DNA from: Micropterus salmoides
Lineage: Eukaryota > Chordata > Actinopteri > Centrarchiformes > Centrarchidae
Assembly: GCF_014851395.1 (NCBI RefSeq)
Contig: NW_024040374.1
Location: 21,615,695 to 21,679,694, forward strand
DNA: 64,000 nt
Reading direction: 5' to 3'
A program made the position numbers and the translations under genes. Positions 1 to 27,230 of this stretch are shown here, in pieces (the stretch's first letter is position 1; every line of letters begins with the position of its first letter). The notes under the pieces are model-generated. The model did not search any database, was not told where the DNA came from, and was given only the letters and a program-made list of their open reading frames with translations.

Positions 1-1327
1 GGATTCAGATGGGACCAAAAAGAACGATAACTCTCAGATAAATGTCAGCGAGGTCATAGTTGCTTCCTCAGGTGATCAGGCGCAATCTTCAACACCCAAA
101 GCTGTGGATTTAGACATCACAGTTCACGAGTTAGATGAGTCCACCTCACCGTCTGACTGTAAGGCTGACGAACACCCACACACTGATGAAAGTGCCGCTG
201 CCGCTGACCTCTCTGCCACAGACGGAGATAACGGAGCAGACATGGAGGATGCGAGCAAGGCCTCGGAGGAAGGAGCAAGTGTGCTGCTCAAACCTAAAGA
301 ACAGTCGGCACAGCTGACGCAAAAAACGAGGCTGAAACACAGAAGAGAGCGCTCCAGTTGGTGAAGAAACTCCAGAGGCCTCAGCAAGAGAAGACAACAC
401 AGATCTGGTCACAGACTGGGTTACCACGCATCAAACATCAAAGTTCTTTGAGACGTTTGTTGAACCTTTAGAAGACTTGAAGGAATCGCCTTCGGACATG
501 CAAGAGCACGCGCCAAAAGATGTAAATGAGTCAGGGGACAAAGCCGAAGAGGAAGCTGGAGAGTCAGACCACTCTGAAGATGGCGAACCATGTGAGGATG
601 ACGCCGCCACAGACACACAGCAAGTGGAGGAGGGGACTGCGGTGACAGACTTCATACAAAAAACGGAGAGTGAACAAAATGACAAAGAGTCCGTGAACGG
701 GCAAGACGTGGGGTCAGTAGAGCACCAACGAAGCAGGGGATCTCTGGAAGAAGACACAGTTCAAGAGGGTTTAATGGAGGATAACGCTGAGCAAACTGAT
801 ATTTCCAAAACTGAGGTGGAAAGCATGGCAGGTACTCCTCATTCAGTAACCAGTGGCAGGCCTGAGAGCGTCTCCGAGAACCAAACTGAGGAGAAAAGAA
901 CTGATGATGGTCCAGACTTGAATGAAAAACCTGCAGCAATTGAAGAGTTAATAGATCTTCTTTCATCTAAAACAGAGAAGCATCGTGAGCATTCGTCAAG
1001 CCCAGAAGAGCTCTCCGAACCGAAAGCAAATGAACTGAGAGACACAGAAGAAGAAGCATGGGAACAAAGTCGACAAGTTACAGAAATAGCTGATTTTACA
1101 GCGTCCAAGTCAGAAGATGGAAGCCAGGAGGAGGCCCGTCACGAAGAGATCCAACCCACGGCGTCAGACAGAGCATCAGCGGAGACAGAAGAGACGTGCA
1201 GCTCATCCAAGACATCGCACACACTCTCAGTAAAGATCGGCTGAGCACTTTCTCAGTGGATGAAACATTGTTTGGTCAAAGTTCATATCCTCTGCTGACT
1301 GCCGTGAGGACAGAGAGTGGACATTAG
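1..1327 (+). CDS. erich3: Glutamate-rich protein 3-like (erich3), 3' end only
   Basis: This is the last part of a large coding exon; the start lies left of the window. The translation is very acidic and rich in Glu, Asp, Ser and Thr, without a recognisable folded domain, as in ERICH3, a ciliary/neuronal acidic protein of poorly known function. The identification rests on composition and on position: ERICH3 neighbours TNNI3K in human and is convergent with it there, as here. The frame is broken. Coding potential runs from base 2 in one frame to about 320. It continues in the +1 frame from about 336 to about 1185, where that frame would stop at 1244. It then returns to the first frame, where a Ser/Thr-rich stretch with motif STFSVDETLF ends at TAG 1325-1327. 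I take that as the true C-terminus. The two shifts cancel, which fits sequencing indels (the first sits at an A6 run) better than decay. Confidence 0.55.
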
Positions 1328-2563
1328 AGATTCACACGTCAGAGCGGCACTAAGGTGCACTGAAGCTTTACTTACTTTACAAGATAACATACAAAAGCAG
1401 TTCAATTGTAAAAGTGAGTATTTATAAAGCGATTAGACAATCAGATGACTAGATCAGGAAACGTAATTTGATTTCAGTTTTGACAGAGTCCGTCAAGTGT
1501 CCTATGGCTTCTATGTTTACATTACAATGACTTGTTATATAGTCTTCATCCCTCAGTCACCAAGAAGAAGAAGCTGCATAAGGAGTTTTGACGGCTGCAG
1601 GAAATGTTTACAATAGCCCATCTCTTCCTATTGTTGGTAACAAAGAGGCAAAGTTTGCGTGAGGTATCAAGCACAGCTGCTATCACCTATTACCTGTAAA
1701 CAGATACTCTTCCACTCACACTCACAAGTGAGTGAATAATTCATAGTTGTTGGACTCCCACATCTTATTTGGTACACTTTACATTTCCACAGACCTGGCA
1801 CAAGCACTTCACTACAGGAATGTTAACCAATGATTCATTTATCATTAGGCTGCTAATTAGGTAATTAAAACTGTTAACATTTTGAAATGTCAAACCTACG
1901 CACTGATTTGTGTCATTACTGCTGCTAACACTACCTCTTATTCAAAAACATACTTAGAGACTTACTGTATATTTATTTGGATTGCCTATTCACCCGATTT
2001 TTATGGCAAGTGTGGGTTTGTGAGGCTTCATCTTTTCATTTGAGATCTGTCAATGACTGAACCCTGGTGTGATTTGGCCACTCAGAAAAAAAAACAGTGA
2101 CATAGATAGTGACGTTCTGCTTCTTACCCCCCTCACTTGAATGAAGAGCGGGTGTACATTTGATGTCAGAATTAACGCGAGCTTTGACTGAGATTCTCAA
2201 AGCTTGTATTTCAGATTCGTGCAAACCATGTGTATACAAAAACAAATGGTGCTTGTCATACATACAGTATTTACAAGATCTGAAAGCCTCAACAAAATAT
2301 TTAAAAATTAATTACATACATTTGTAACCAGTAAATCAAATTTAACACAAGACTGTAGATATTAGGAACTAAGAGTACTGTAAACAACTCAACCCATATA
2401 CAGTATGGTACAACTAAATACAATTTAGGTAGCAAGTTAGTTAGCAACATCTACTTCTACCATCTATTTATACAGTTTTACTTCAAATGAATTGTCAAAA
2501 ACCAGGCATGAATGTCTGGATTAATAAGGCAATAATAAAGCGGACTAGGAGCTCAAAGCAGGT
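1328..2563. other. Convergent 3' UTR region of erich3 and tnni3k
   Basis: There is no coding exon here. The stretch lies between the erich3-like stop (1327) and the tnni3k stop (2564-2566), so it should hold both 3' UTRs. A minus-strand AATAAA (TTTATT at 1972-1977) is a candidate tnni3k poly(A) signal about 590 nt after its stop. I found no convincing plus-strand AATAAA for erich3. Confidence 0.5.
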
Positions 2564-18485
<15,922 letters not shown>

Positions 18486-19427
18486 TGATAAGGTCCTTCT
18501 CTTGTAATATGCGCTGTATAGTTTGGTTTACTAGAGTGAAGCAGTAATACAATCTCTCACTCTGCCACAATTGCACAGGTCCAGATAAAGGGGGATCATG
18601 GCTGTGGGCTAAAAATAAACACCTTTGAGTGGAATGCCTAACAACTACAACAACTGATCTCTGCAAGCAGGCGTCTATCAGTGTGACTGTGTGTTCTTCT
18701 ATTGTATTGAAATGAAGCAAGTGATCTGCTGTGCCTGATACTACAATCAGTATGTGACATAGGAGGGGCTGGTTGATTTGATGGATCTACTTGACATTTT
18801 TGTCCATGCATACGTTCTCTGTCATGTATTTTTCACAGCAGACCTGGTGACTTGTCATAGCAGGAAAAGCAAAGGAGGAGCTAGTATCATTAACAATGAC
18901 TATGTTCCAGCAACGTAGTAAGTAATACTGTTATTGCTAAATGTCTGCTGTGAATTAAAAAAAAGGTTAGATGAAAATGCCGTTTGCCTTCATGCTGTCA
19001 TATAACAATGGACATGTCTATGAAGAGCAGTGTGCCAGATGCTCCAAATATCAACCATGAGCCAAACTGGTTTTCTCTGTGTCTGCTGATGTACCTTTAC
19101 ACTTTTGTCGCTGCCAAACTAACAGCTTTTCCTCTTGTCCTGGGCAAAGCACCACTTAAATGCTAAGACAATGACTTGCAGATGAGGTATTAAGCAAAAT
19201 GCTTCTAAGACACTAGAAAGTTATATTTTTATATGAGACAAGCTTACAAAAATTTTAAGAATGAACTTTATGAAAGGTCATACTCACAATGAATGACATG
19301 ACAGCAAAGACAAATATTTGATCATCATATGATCATACAATACACAAGGGATTTATAGCACAATCACTGTTATGTTGTACTGACAATATAAAACTTCTCA
19401 CATAAATCTCAATTTAAAAAAGTAACT
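18486..19427. other. Spacer between fpgt stop and tnni3k start codon
   Basis: 942 bp separate the fpgt stop codon (19428) from the tnni3k ATG (18485-18483), both genes on minus. The stretch should hold the fpgt 3' UTR and the tnni3k promoter and 5' UTR. The tnni3k ATG has A at -4 and sits inside a longer minus-strand open frame (18720-18373) in another frame that I do not consider coding. I found no clear minus-strand AATAAA for fpgt. Confidence 0.5.
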
Positions 19428-22400
19428 TCATTTGTTTGATTTTCTTTGTGTGATGTCTTCATATAGTAACTTCCTGAACTTCAACATCTCCTCCAGGTTC
19501 TTACACTCTAAGGACTCTTGCATGGACATCAGCTTTGTGTCTTTAGGTAAGGGGAATGTAGAGCCACTCAGGACGGCCTGCAGCATCTCCAGAGACATCG
19601 AGAAGGAGCTTTGTGGATCAGAGCAAACAGGGAATAAACAAGCCTTCCACAAACTACAGCTTGATGCGTCACCGGAGAACTTAAGGTCTTCATTCTTCAG
19701 CCCCCAGTGGGGCGGACACTCCGCCAGGCTGAAACCACAAAGCTTCAGCTCTTCCATGTACGCAGCGGCTTCCACACTGTGCTTCAAGTTGTCATTAATC
19801 CCAAAGGCGACAGTTACAAACCTGGTTTGGTGCTCGTGATTCACACACAGTGAATGCATGAAGACTCCATCGGGCACCGAGAGGCCCGCACCTACCCGGC
19901 AGCTGCTGATGATTGAGCCCCTACCTACGGAGGCTCCCGCTCCCACTCTAGAGTACTCCACGACTGATCCAGCTCCCACACAGCAACTGGGGTCGAGGAT
20001 GCTGCACATAACGCAGCATCCCGAGGAGCCTTCAGAGTTCTCATTCATATGTATGCTGAAGGCAGGTGACAGGAGGCCCAGCTCGCTCCTCAGCGCCACA
20101 TCCTCAGTGAGGTGAAAGAGGTACTCTGATGTGGTTCCAAAGTGATAAAACTTGGAGTTGTTCAGGAGAATGACATTCAAGGGTGTCCCTTTTAGAAAAT
20201 GGAAGATCTTTTGGCGGATTTCCACCAGACCACTCTCCTCTTTGGTGACATTCGCAGTATTGTTGGTGTAATCTATCGTGGCTTTGGAGCCCAGTGCTTG
20301 GAGAAAGTCCCCGTATGCGTCCACCTCACAGTCCAAATGTCCCAACTCTTTCAGCAGCTTAAGAAGAGACTTTGCAGTAGCATAGTCAACGTAATAGGTG
20401 CTGTCTGTGTAGACAAACTCAGCATCTGAAAGAGAAAAACAACCGCTCTGCCTTTTACAAACAGCTCCACTGTCTCGCATCTTACCGATGCTCGGCTTGT
20501 GTAGAAAGTGTAGGCAGGAAATGTCCTCCATTTCTGAGTGAGCGGTCTTTTCGTGTGAATCCAACACAAACACTCCATGAGTAGTCCCGACAGATAGCGG
20601 GGAGGGGTGGGCTAAAGCTGTAAAGCCAGGTTTGTCAAACCTAACACTCTCATCCTCTGCAATACTGTAGAGCTCTATGTCATCTGCACAGGTCACCAGT
20701 ACGCCAGGCTTCATCTGGGAAGGGAAATCCACATACATGGCCAGTTTGAGCTCCAACATCTGGTAGAGGGGATCACCCAGTGGCATGGCGGTGAAGATTT
20801 TTCCCAGGGCGCTGGCACTGGGCAAACGCTGACTCAACCCTCCTGGAAGGATAAGAAGAGATATGACAAAGTTGTGAATCTGTTCGGGTTAATTAAATGA
20901 TGATGATCCTCTGCTGTAGGAGTTGATGGACTGGTAGATTTCACTTGAGAATGCATAAAGAGTGTAGGGAGTTTTTAATGTTTACATGTTAGACTTAAAA
21001 GTAAAAACAAATGAGCAGACATGGATGCAAGAGTAGCTGTGAACGAAGAGTAGGATCTGCACTGTGCGAGTCGAGAAGCGGAGCCCTGTCGCGGTGATGA
21101 AGTTTAAAAGGCAGGCCATAACGTCATGTTAAAGAAGACTTGCTTATTATATTAGAGGAGTAATACTGTCTGCTGTTTGACTACAGCAAGTGGCTTTAAC
21201 AATTCATGAATAGATTTTCAAAGACTTTTATAGTATATAAGCACACAACCCATCCATCTTATTTTCTTGTTGGCCCCTATTTGTATTTAGGGACATAAAG
21301 GGATGTGGATGTCATCATTGCATGTACTTTTAGCGCAGAATTTATTAGTCAGATAATCTAATAAATTCATCGGCCACAGTTTTTGATAATCTATTCATCG
21401 CTTCAGATATTTTTCAAAGCAAAAATGTCCCACAGTTTCTGGTTTTCACCCTCTAAAATGTGAATATCTCCTACTTAATTTAGGCCTGCATGATAGTAAA
21501 TTGCGTCTCTTTGGCTGGAAGGGGCTGAACGATTTTGAAAAAAAGATGTAATTGCAGTCATTTTGACTGATATTACAACTGCAATATGACTTGCGATACT
21601 AAGGAGAATGATAATTTTTACATCGTTATTCTCATTTTCACTGAAAAACACATTAAAATGAATTAAGGTGTGATTTCTGAAAGGCTCTGCACCAAACAAA
21701 GATGATTACTTAGTTTTACTAAGTGTCTAGAATATGATGCGTAGGCCAAGACAACTCTGCAGCACAACTATATTTAATTTAAATAGTATTTTGACACACA
21801 TATCACCTTCAACAAATATTGTGCCTCCTGCAATTTTGAAATTGCAGGAGGGCCATATTGGGATTTTGATGAAATTTCGATTAATTGTTCAGACCTATTC
21901 TAAAACTGTGAACAGAACAAGTTACACGAATAAGATGTATCGGGCTCTGGAAAATAGTAACAGCAATTTGTTTTGTACAATTTTGTGACATTTTATACAC
22001 CAAACAATGAATAGAAAAACCAAAGTAGTAGGCATATCAATCAATAATGAAAATAGTTGCAACCCTACCAGCATGAGTTGGAGGAAAAGCTAATGAAATA
22101 AATTATTTATATGTAACCTATTTAAATGTATAACAGCAACAAAAGGCCAGTAAAATCTCAAACCTGCATGGATCAGGATGACTCTCAGCCTGCCCAGGGT
22201 TTCCCGTAGATGTCACTCAGCTGCTGCAGTGCGTACAGAGTGGAGCCCCCATTCCCTTAAAAACACATGGTCATATTGGTAATAATGATTATAATAATGT
22301 AGTGCTTTGTTGATCCCACCCCGAGCAACAAACTGAGGGCAGTGAATTGAAAGTGAGTGTGACTCACTCACCTATTTTAGATCCAGGCGGATCTGAGAAG

Positions 22401-22704
22401 ACCTTGTAGTGGACTCCAAGGGGAAGCTCTTTCCTGTCAACTTTCTCACTGATCTGCAGCTCGTATGCTTCCCTCTGGCTCACATCCACAGCGGTCACAA
22501 CCACCACGTCCCAGAACTCACCGGGCTGCACCTCCCGGTCTTCAGGTACAGAAAAGCAGCGGGAGAATAGAGCACAGGCTTTTAGGACTGACTACAAGAA
22601 GGGCAGGTACATAATCACATATAAAACTCACCACGCAGCGAGCTGAATTTTCGGAGTTTTTCTCGTGTTGCAATTTGTAACTTTATGGTACATTCCTGGC
22701 TCAT
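19428..22704 (-). CDS. fpgt: Fucose-1-phosphate guanylyltransferase, 1-bp frameshift in exon 3
   Basis: Cytosolic enzyme of the fucose salvage pathway, making GDP-fucose from fucose-1-phosphate and GTP. Exons are 22704-22632 (start MSQECTIKLQ), 22539-22372 (motif PGEFWDVVVVTA), 22255-22164 (NGGSTLYALQ, the nucleotide-binding NGGST loop) and 20842-19428 (long last exon starting GLSQRLPSASALGK). Conserved blocks include TCADDIELYS, RFDKPGFTALAHP, CEVDAYGDFLQALG and NNSKFYHFGTT. Exon 3 is 92 nt but the phases of exons 2 and 4 need 93. The frame breaks near 22197-22202 in a 'GGGAAACCC' context, where the read-on frame stops while the neighbouring frame gives LGRLRVILIHAG. With one base restored in length the protein would be about 582 aa, close to the usual size. 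A sequencing indel is more likely than gene loss, because the rest is intact. Confidence 0.93.
20843..22163. other. fpgt intron 3
   Basis: Intron of 1321 bp. The part 21470-22070 is AT-rich, with phrases such as 'GGCCTGCATGAT' and 'CAATTTTGAAATTGCAGGAG' that look like a degraded dispersed repeat. No exon is seen. Confidence 0.45.
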
Positions 22705-23833
22705 ATTGTCGCCTCCGATATCGATTAAATACACTTCGATAATGTCTCATAAGTTGTGGCTACGGTTATGCTTGGTGTAGCTTGACCGTGCCTTATTTCC
22801 GGGTATCGTCACGTGGTTTGTTGTGTTTACAACGTAGGCCGGGGAGGGAGTGCATAGAGCACAATAGAGCACGTGGTGATTGTTAAAGTGCAGGGCAAGG
22901 ATCTTAGAAAGGATGATGTTATGAACCCAACTTCTTATTCTCTGCAATGAATTTACGTCTAGGATTAAATATTGATTCTAATGAATGTGTATTTTGTAAT
23001 ATAGAAATACACATTCACACATAGGCCTACATGTCATCTGATGTGCTCTTGTAACTTATCAAAATTATTTTGGGAGGATTTTTACAATTGGAGATTAAAT
23101 ACTAATTTGACTATACCGGACTTGGCTTACAGTAATGTTAGATTAGGTCTTATAATGCAGGAAAGAGAGTTGGAAATTTTATACAAAAACCTGATAATTC
23201 GCGCTAAATAATATTTTTACACAAATGTAAATTCGTACACTCCACATTTCACTACATTTTACATTAGATTCACTGAAAGTGATTACATCTAGGAAGGCAA
23301 TATTTCTTAATCCACTTCATGTCAATTTTATTATTTAACTGGGCACACATTAAAAGAATGGGCATATTTAGTTGACTAGAAGTTCATTCTTGAACTTGGA
23401 AACCATAGTTTGACTAAACAAATAAAGTGGACTTGAGTTTGATGAACTGAGTCTAAAAATATGAGAATCAGCCTTTAAAACCCAACCAGTTCTAGTCAGT
23501 AATGATTCATCAAATAATCCATTGTCATTAGAAAGTGTACTCACTCCCTTACTGTAACCTGTTACCTATTATATTAGCTTTATTGATCAGAAATTACTGA
23601 GTATAGTTTTTAACAAACTGTCACTGTTCACATTGTGTCACCGTGACAACAAACACATGACAGCATCCAAAGTATTGGCTGCATGTTTGTTTGCATGACA
23701 TTAATGTATTTTCGTTATGCCATGTCCCTGGTGCTGTGCAGAAAAAGCAGATGACAGGGTACTAAATGTCCATGACAATATGTGGGAATGTCCAGGGATT
23801 GGTTGTCTGTCTGTTTTTTTTTTTTTTTTACAG
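22705..23833. other. fpgt 5' flank with L1 fragment
   Basis: Upstream of the fpgt ATG. 22705-22870 is the likely promoter/5' UTR and contains 'CACGTGG' twice (near 22811 and 22871). 22940-23290 is an L1-like remnant. The remainder, to the first exon of the + strand gene at 23834, shows no exon I can support. Confidence 0.5.
22940..23290 (+). mobile_element. L1-like ORF2 C-terminal fragment
   Basis: The translation carries 'NECVFCN', then 'SCNLSKLFWEDFYNW' and 'LAYSNVRLGL', followed after stops by HKCK-like and 'PHFTTFY' text. This is the order of the Cys-rich C-terminus of fish L1-like ORF2 (CxFC ... LFW ... HKCKW). It is broken by stops. Confidence 0.6.
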
Positions 23834-24533
23834 ATACTGAAGGTAGCAAGTTTGGTTGAAAAGGAACTGGAGGATGAATGCATGCAATGTAAACAACTAA
23901 GGATATCTTTAACATTAAGAGTCTGTTTCTTTCATAGTGAAGGCTGCCTTCCTTATGACAGCCAACAGGTTGCATGCAGACCACGAGCAAAAGGAGATGG
24001 TAAACCAGTCTATGGAGCTAAAGCAACAAGAACAACGGGCACGAAGCACTCTGGCAGAGGCAGCGGAGCATGCTTGGATGGTGGTCGCTCTGCAAGTGTT
24101 AAAGAGCCAGGGGGACAGGCAGGTGCAGATTTCTAAAAGAGAGAGGGAGGGAGGGTGGTTTGAGAGTGACGGCCCTTGGGGGGCGGCTTGCCTCACTGAC
24201 CAAGGCCTTTCACAAGAATAGCACACACCAGATGCTCTTCAGTGACCTGCAGAGTGGTGTGAAAAGGCAGCAAGCGCCAAGGCCAAGTCACACACACACA
24301 CACACTCACCAGGGATGCTTTGGACAGGTGTATTTCACAGGACCACTGACTGGCTTGTGTCTGACAGTATTTCATAATTTTACTGAAATGCATTCTATAC
24401 AACAATTACATTTTTCTATACAGATGCATTCGCTTTATACTTGTTTTCCTGTTTTGCTGTCAGGAAGCGGCGTGAGTACAACAGGATGATCACGGAGCAA
24501 ACACAATACCTGGAAAACAGGCAGAGCTACTAA
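23834..24533 (+). CDS. 3' exons of an unidentified coiled-coil protein
   Basis: Three exons join in phase: 23834-23888, 23938-24122 and 24468-24533 (stop TAA 24531-24533). The first follows a T12 tract and CAG. The joined C-terminus of about 102 residues is helical and charged, with ELEDECMQ, KAAFLMTANRLHADHEQK, AEAAEHAWMVVALQ and YNRMITEQTQYLENRQSY. A poly(A) signal AATAAA lies at 24883-24888. I do not recognise it with certainty. LRRIQ3, which sits head to head with FPGT in human, is possible by position, but no leucine-rich repeats or IQ motif are visible. No 5' exons can be found in the 1.1 kb before it, so it is either a fragment or a gene whose start is elsewhere. The acceptor of the last exon must be GGAAG|CGG, because the upstream CAG gives an immediate stop. 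Confidence 0.45.
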
Positions 24534-25468
24534 TCCTTTAAACCTCGGCCAGCAGAGTGTTTCACTTAGCCTCCACCGTACTCCCTGCTGGCCTATGCAC
24601 TGTCACAACACTAAAACCACAGTTACAGTGGGACACAACTCCAAGCTGTGTTTCTTTCTTTTTCTCCTTAAAAAAAATGGTTCAGGAATGGACGGAATGC
24701 AGAGTGCTGGAGGTAAACCCCGACACAAACAGCTGAAATGAGCAATCCATAGGTCTTTTGTGTTTATTGTTTCAGTTTAATCAAGAAAAACAGCTGCCAT
24801 GTGGGATACTTGGCCATTGAGCGTCAACAGTTATACAATCAGTGTAAGAGTTGTCGTTTTAAACTATACATCGTTGTCTCAAAATAAAACAGCATCATCA
24901 CTCACTAAATGTACATCTTGGCTCACTTATATTTTAATCAAATAGTTCAACTTTAATTAGGAGGTAGAAAATAAAGTATAACGAAGAGGCTGATTCAAAA
25001 CATCTCTTAGACTAGTTTCATCCATGTAGTTCTGTGAAACTGGCAATACATTACATGGTGATGATAGTCATGATCATAAATTACTGTGCACAGAAGGCTT
25101 GCCATAAATAGCGGCTCTATAAAACGTAACGCTTAAAATCCAAGAGAGATTGTGAAACATTGTGCACTCTTGCATACCTATAATCTAGCTGAAAACATGT
25201 AGCAAGTTCTTAAAAAGACCTGTACAGTATTTCTTTACCTGTTCAAAGAGATTTCTCTCATTTCTGAATGAACAAAGTCATATAGTGAGAACTGAGGTTT
25301 AAAGACTACAAATCTATTGCAAAGACGTCTGTAATCTCAGGGTGGAACGTGTGCTTCGTCAAGAGCACAGCACCTCCACACAGCAGAGGGTGAAATGGGA
25401 TGGACAGTGAGATGGTCCTAATCCCTGCTACTGATGCTACTGCTTCTTTGTAGGAAGACCATGGAGCA
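24534..25468. other. 3' UTRs of two convergent genes
   Basis: No coding exon. The plus-strand AATAAA at 24883-24888 probably ends the coiled-coil gene. The right part should be the 3' UTR of the acot11-like gene on minus. Confidence 0.45.
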
Positions 25469-26103
25469 CTATTGTGTCACAGTGCGGAGGGTGGCAGAGC
25501 TGCCAGGCGTCCTGTTGGCCACCAGGAAGTGGCTACAGGCAGAAAAAGCGCTATAAAATGGAAGACAGGCCAGCGAGTCTGTGGAGATGTAGGGCAGGAC
25601 ACCGGCGTGGCTGGTTGTAGTAGGTGATCTGAAACAAAACATATCAGGTCAGAAGTGGCGAAGTAAACCACTGCAGCTTGTTATTACTTTGCGTTCGTTT
25701 TGCAGTTGTGAATTGTTAGGGTGCAGAAATGTGCTCATAGCAAGCGGGATGGTGAACTGCGTGACCCTCTCTTGGCCAACCTTGTGACAGTACTGGACTC
25801 TTCCCAGATTGTAAAGCCAGCACAGAGCACCTCTCCCCTGGTGTAGGCCTCAGTGGGAGGGTGAGTGGGCAAAGTGACAGAGCGCAGAGCGATCAGATAT
25901 GGGTCCCTATGAGGGACAAAAGAGGATAGCATCATGAGGCTTGAGAAAGAGCAAGAGGCATAAAAATATAAGGTGGATTAGGTATGTAGTTACAGCACTG
26001 GCATCACATGGCTTCTTCTAGATGCCAGCAAGATGAAGTCCTGGCCTTTGCCCCCTTTACTGACAGACGGTGTAGCTATGTGATAAAGGGTGTCATCCTT
26101 ATC
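25469..26103 (-). pseudogene. acot11: Acyl-CoA thioesterase 11-like, last three exons with frameshifts
   Basis: Fragments of the C-terminal START (lipid-binding) domain of ACOT11, a long-chain acyl-CoA thioesterase. The exon 26103-26008 runs out of the N gap and reads KDDTLYHIATPS ... QDFILLASRR. Exon 25906-25781 reads DPYLIALRSVTLPTHPP ... GEVLCAGFTIWEES. Exon 25628-25469 reads ITYYNQ, then in another frame GVLPYISTD, then FYSAFSACSHFLVANRTP, ending TVTQ. At least three small indels break the frame: one near the 25781 splice border and at least two between about 25560 and 25615. The other exons, including both hot-dog domains, are absent; only 1.1 kb of plus-strand sequence separates the gap from uqcr11. 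This is either a decaying gene remnant or poor sequence beside a gap. Family assignment is firm, intactness is not. Confidence 0.75.
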
Positions 26104-26603
26104 NNNNNNNNNNNNNNNNNNNNNNNNNNNNNNNNNNNNNNNNNNNNNNNNNNNNNNNNNNNNNNNNNNNNNNNNNNNNNNNNNNNNNNNNNNNNNNNNN
26201 NNNNNNNNNNNNNNNNNNNNNNNNNNNNNNNNNNNNNNNNNNNNNNNNNNNNNNNNNNNNNNNNNNNNNNNNNNNNNNNNNNNNNNNNNNNNNNNNNNNN
26301 NNNNNNNNNNNNNNNNNNNNNNNNNNNNNNNNNNNNNNNNNNNNNNNNNNNNNNNNNNNNNNNNNNNNNNNNNNNNNNNNNNNNNNNNNNNNNNNNNNNN
26401 NNNNNNNNNNNNNNNNNNNNNNNNNNNNNNNNNNNNNNNNNNNNNNNNNNNNNNNNNNNNNNNNNNNNNNNNNNNNNNNNNNNNNNNNNNNNNNNNNNNN
26501 NNNNNNNNNNNNNNNNNNNNNNNNNNNNNNNNNNNNNNNNNNNNNNNNNNNNNNNNNNNNNNNNNNNNNNNNNNNNNNNNNNNNNNNNNNNNNNNNNNNN
26601 NNN
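26104..26603. other. Assembly gap (500 N)
   Basis: Exactly 500 N, the conventional filler for a gap of unknown length. It truncates the acot11-like gene and is followed directly by CT-rich (26641-26672) and TA-rich (26683-26712) simple sequence. Confidence 0.99.
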
Positions 26604-27230
26604 ACGCTGTTGACTCCTGCAGGGTCCTCAGAGGGCCTCACTCCCTCTCTCTCTCTCGCTCTCTCTCTCTTTCTTTTTATACATACATATATATATATAT
26701 ATAAATATATATAGTTGAGAACTGTCCTGTATATAACAGTAATGTAGCAATAAATGTGCCATTTTTAATAACAGATTATACCTTTTCCAATGTCTGGCTT
26801 TTGAATATTGTATACATAAAAGGAAAATAAAGGAAAACATTGTAATAAAGGGTTTATTGTAGTTCGGAAAATGAATTTGTTCATATTTTCCATTGCCCAT
26901 AGCCGATAAGGGAACTAATGCATTAATGGTAATGCAACCAAGGCACCACACTGATTTCAATACATTAAACCAGATTTTTCCGCACACGCAGGTTCGGATT
27001 GTTAAAGCTGGATGGTTGCTGAAGACAGAGGGGGAAAAAAAGATGAATTAAAACAACTCTGTGATGTACATACAGACCTTTTGAAATTGTGGCCTGAAAA
27101 GACCCTGAGCTGTTGCACGCAGCCCGTTGATAATTTTAAACAGGCATAAGAAGAGGCAGCCCAGGGTCCTTCACAGCCATCAGCGAGGAAACATTGCAAG
27201 TCGTGAAGAACTACAACAGAGAAGGTCAGG
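26604..27230. other. Low-complexity flank and uqcr11 upstream region
   Basis: CT and TA simple repeats at 26641-26712, then AT-rich sequence without exons. From about 27060 it should contain the promoter and 5' UTR of uqcr11. No TATA box stands out. Confidence 0.4.

Noticed and set aside
19432..20429. Plus-strand ORFs (135, 85 and 76 codons) across the last fpgt exon
   Set aside because: They are antisense shadows of the long fpgt exon, whose minus-strand frame is clearly conserved.
26008..26704. ORFs of about 180-204 codons across the N run
   Set aside because: They are made of unknown bases; no coding content apart from the acot11 exon edge on minus.
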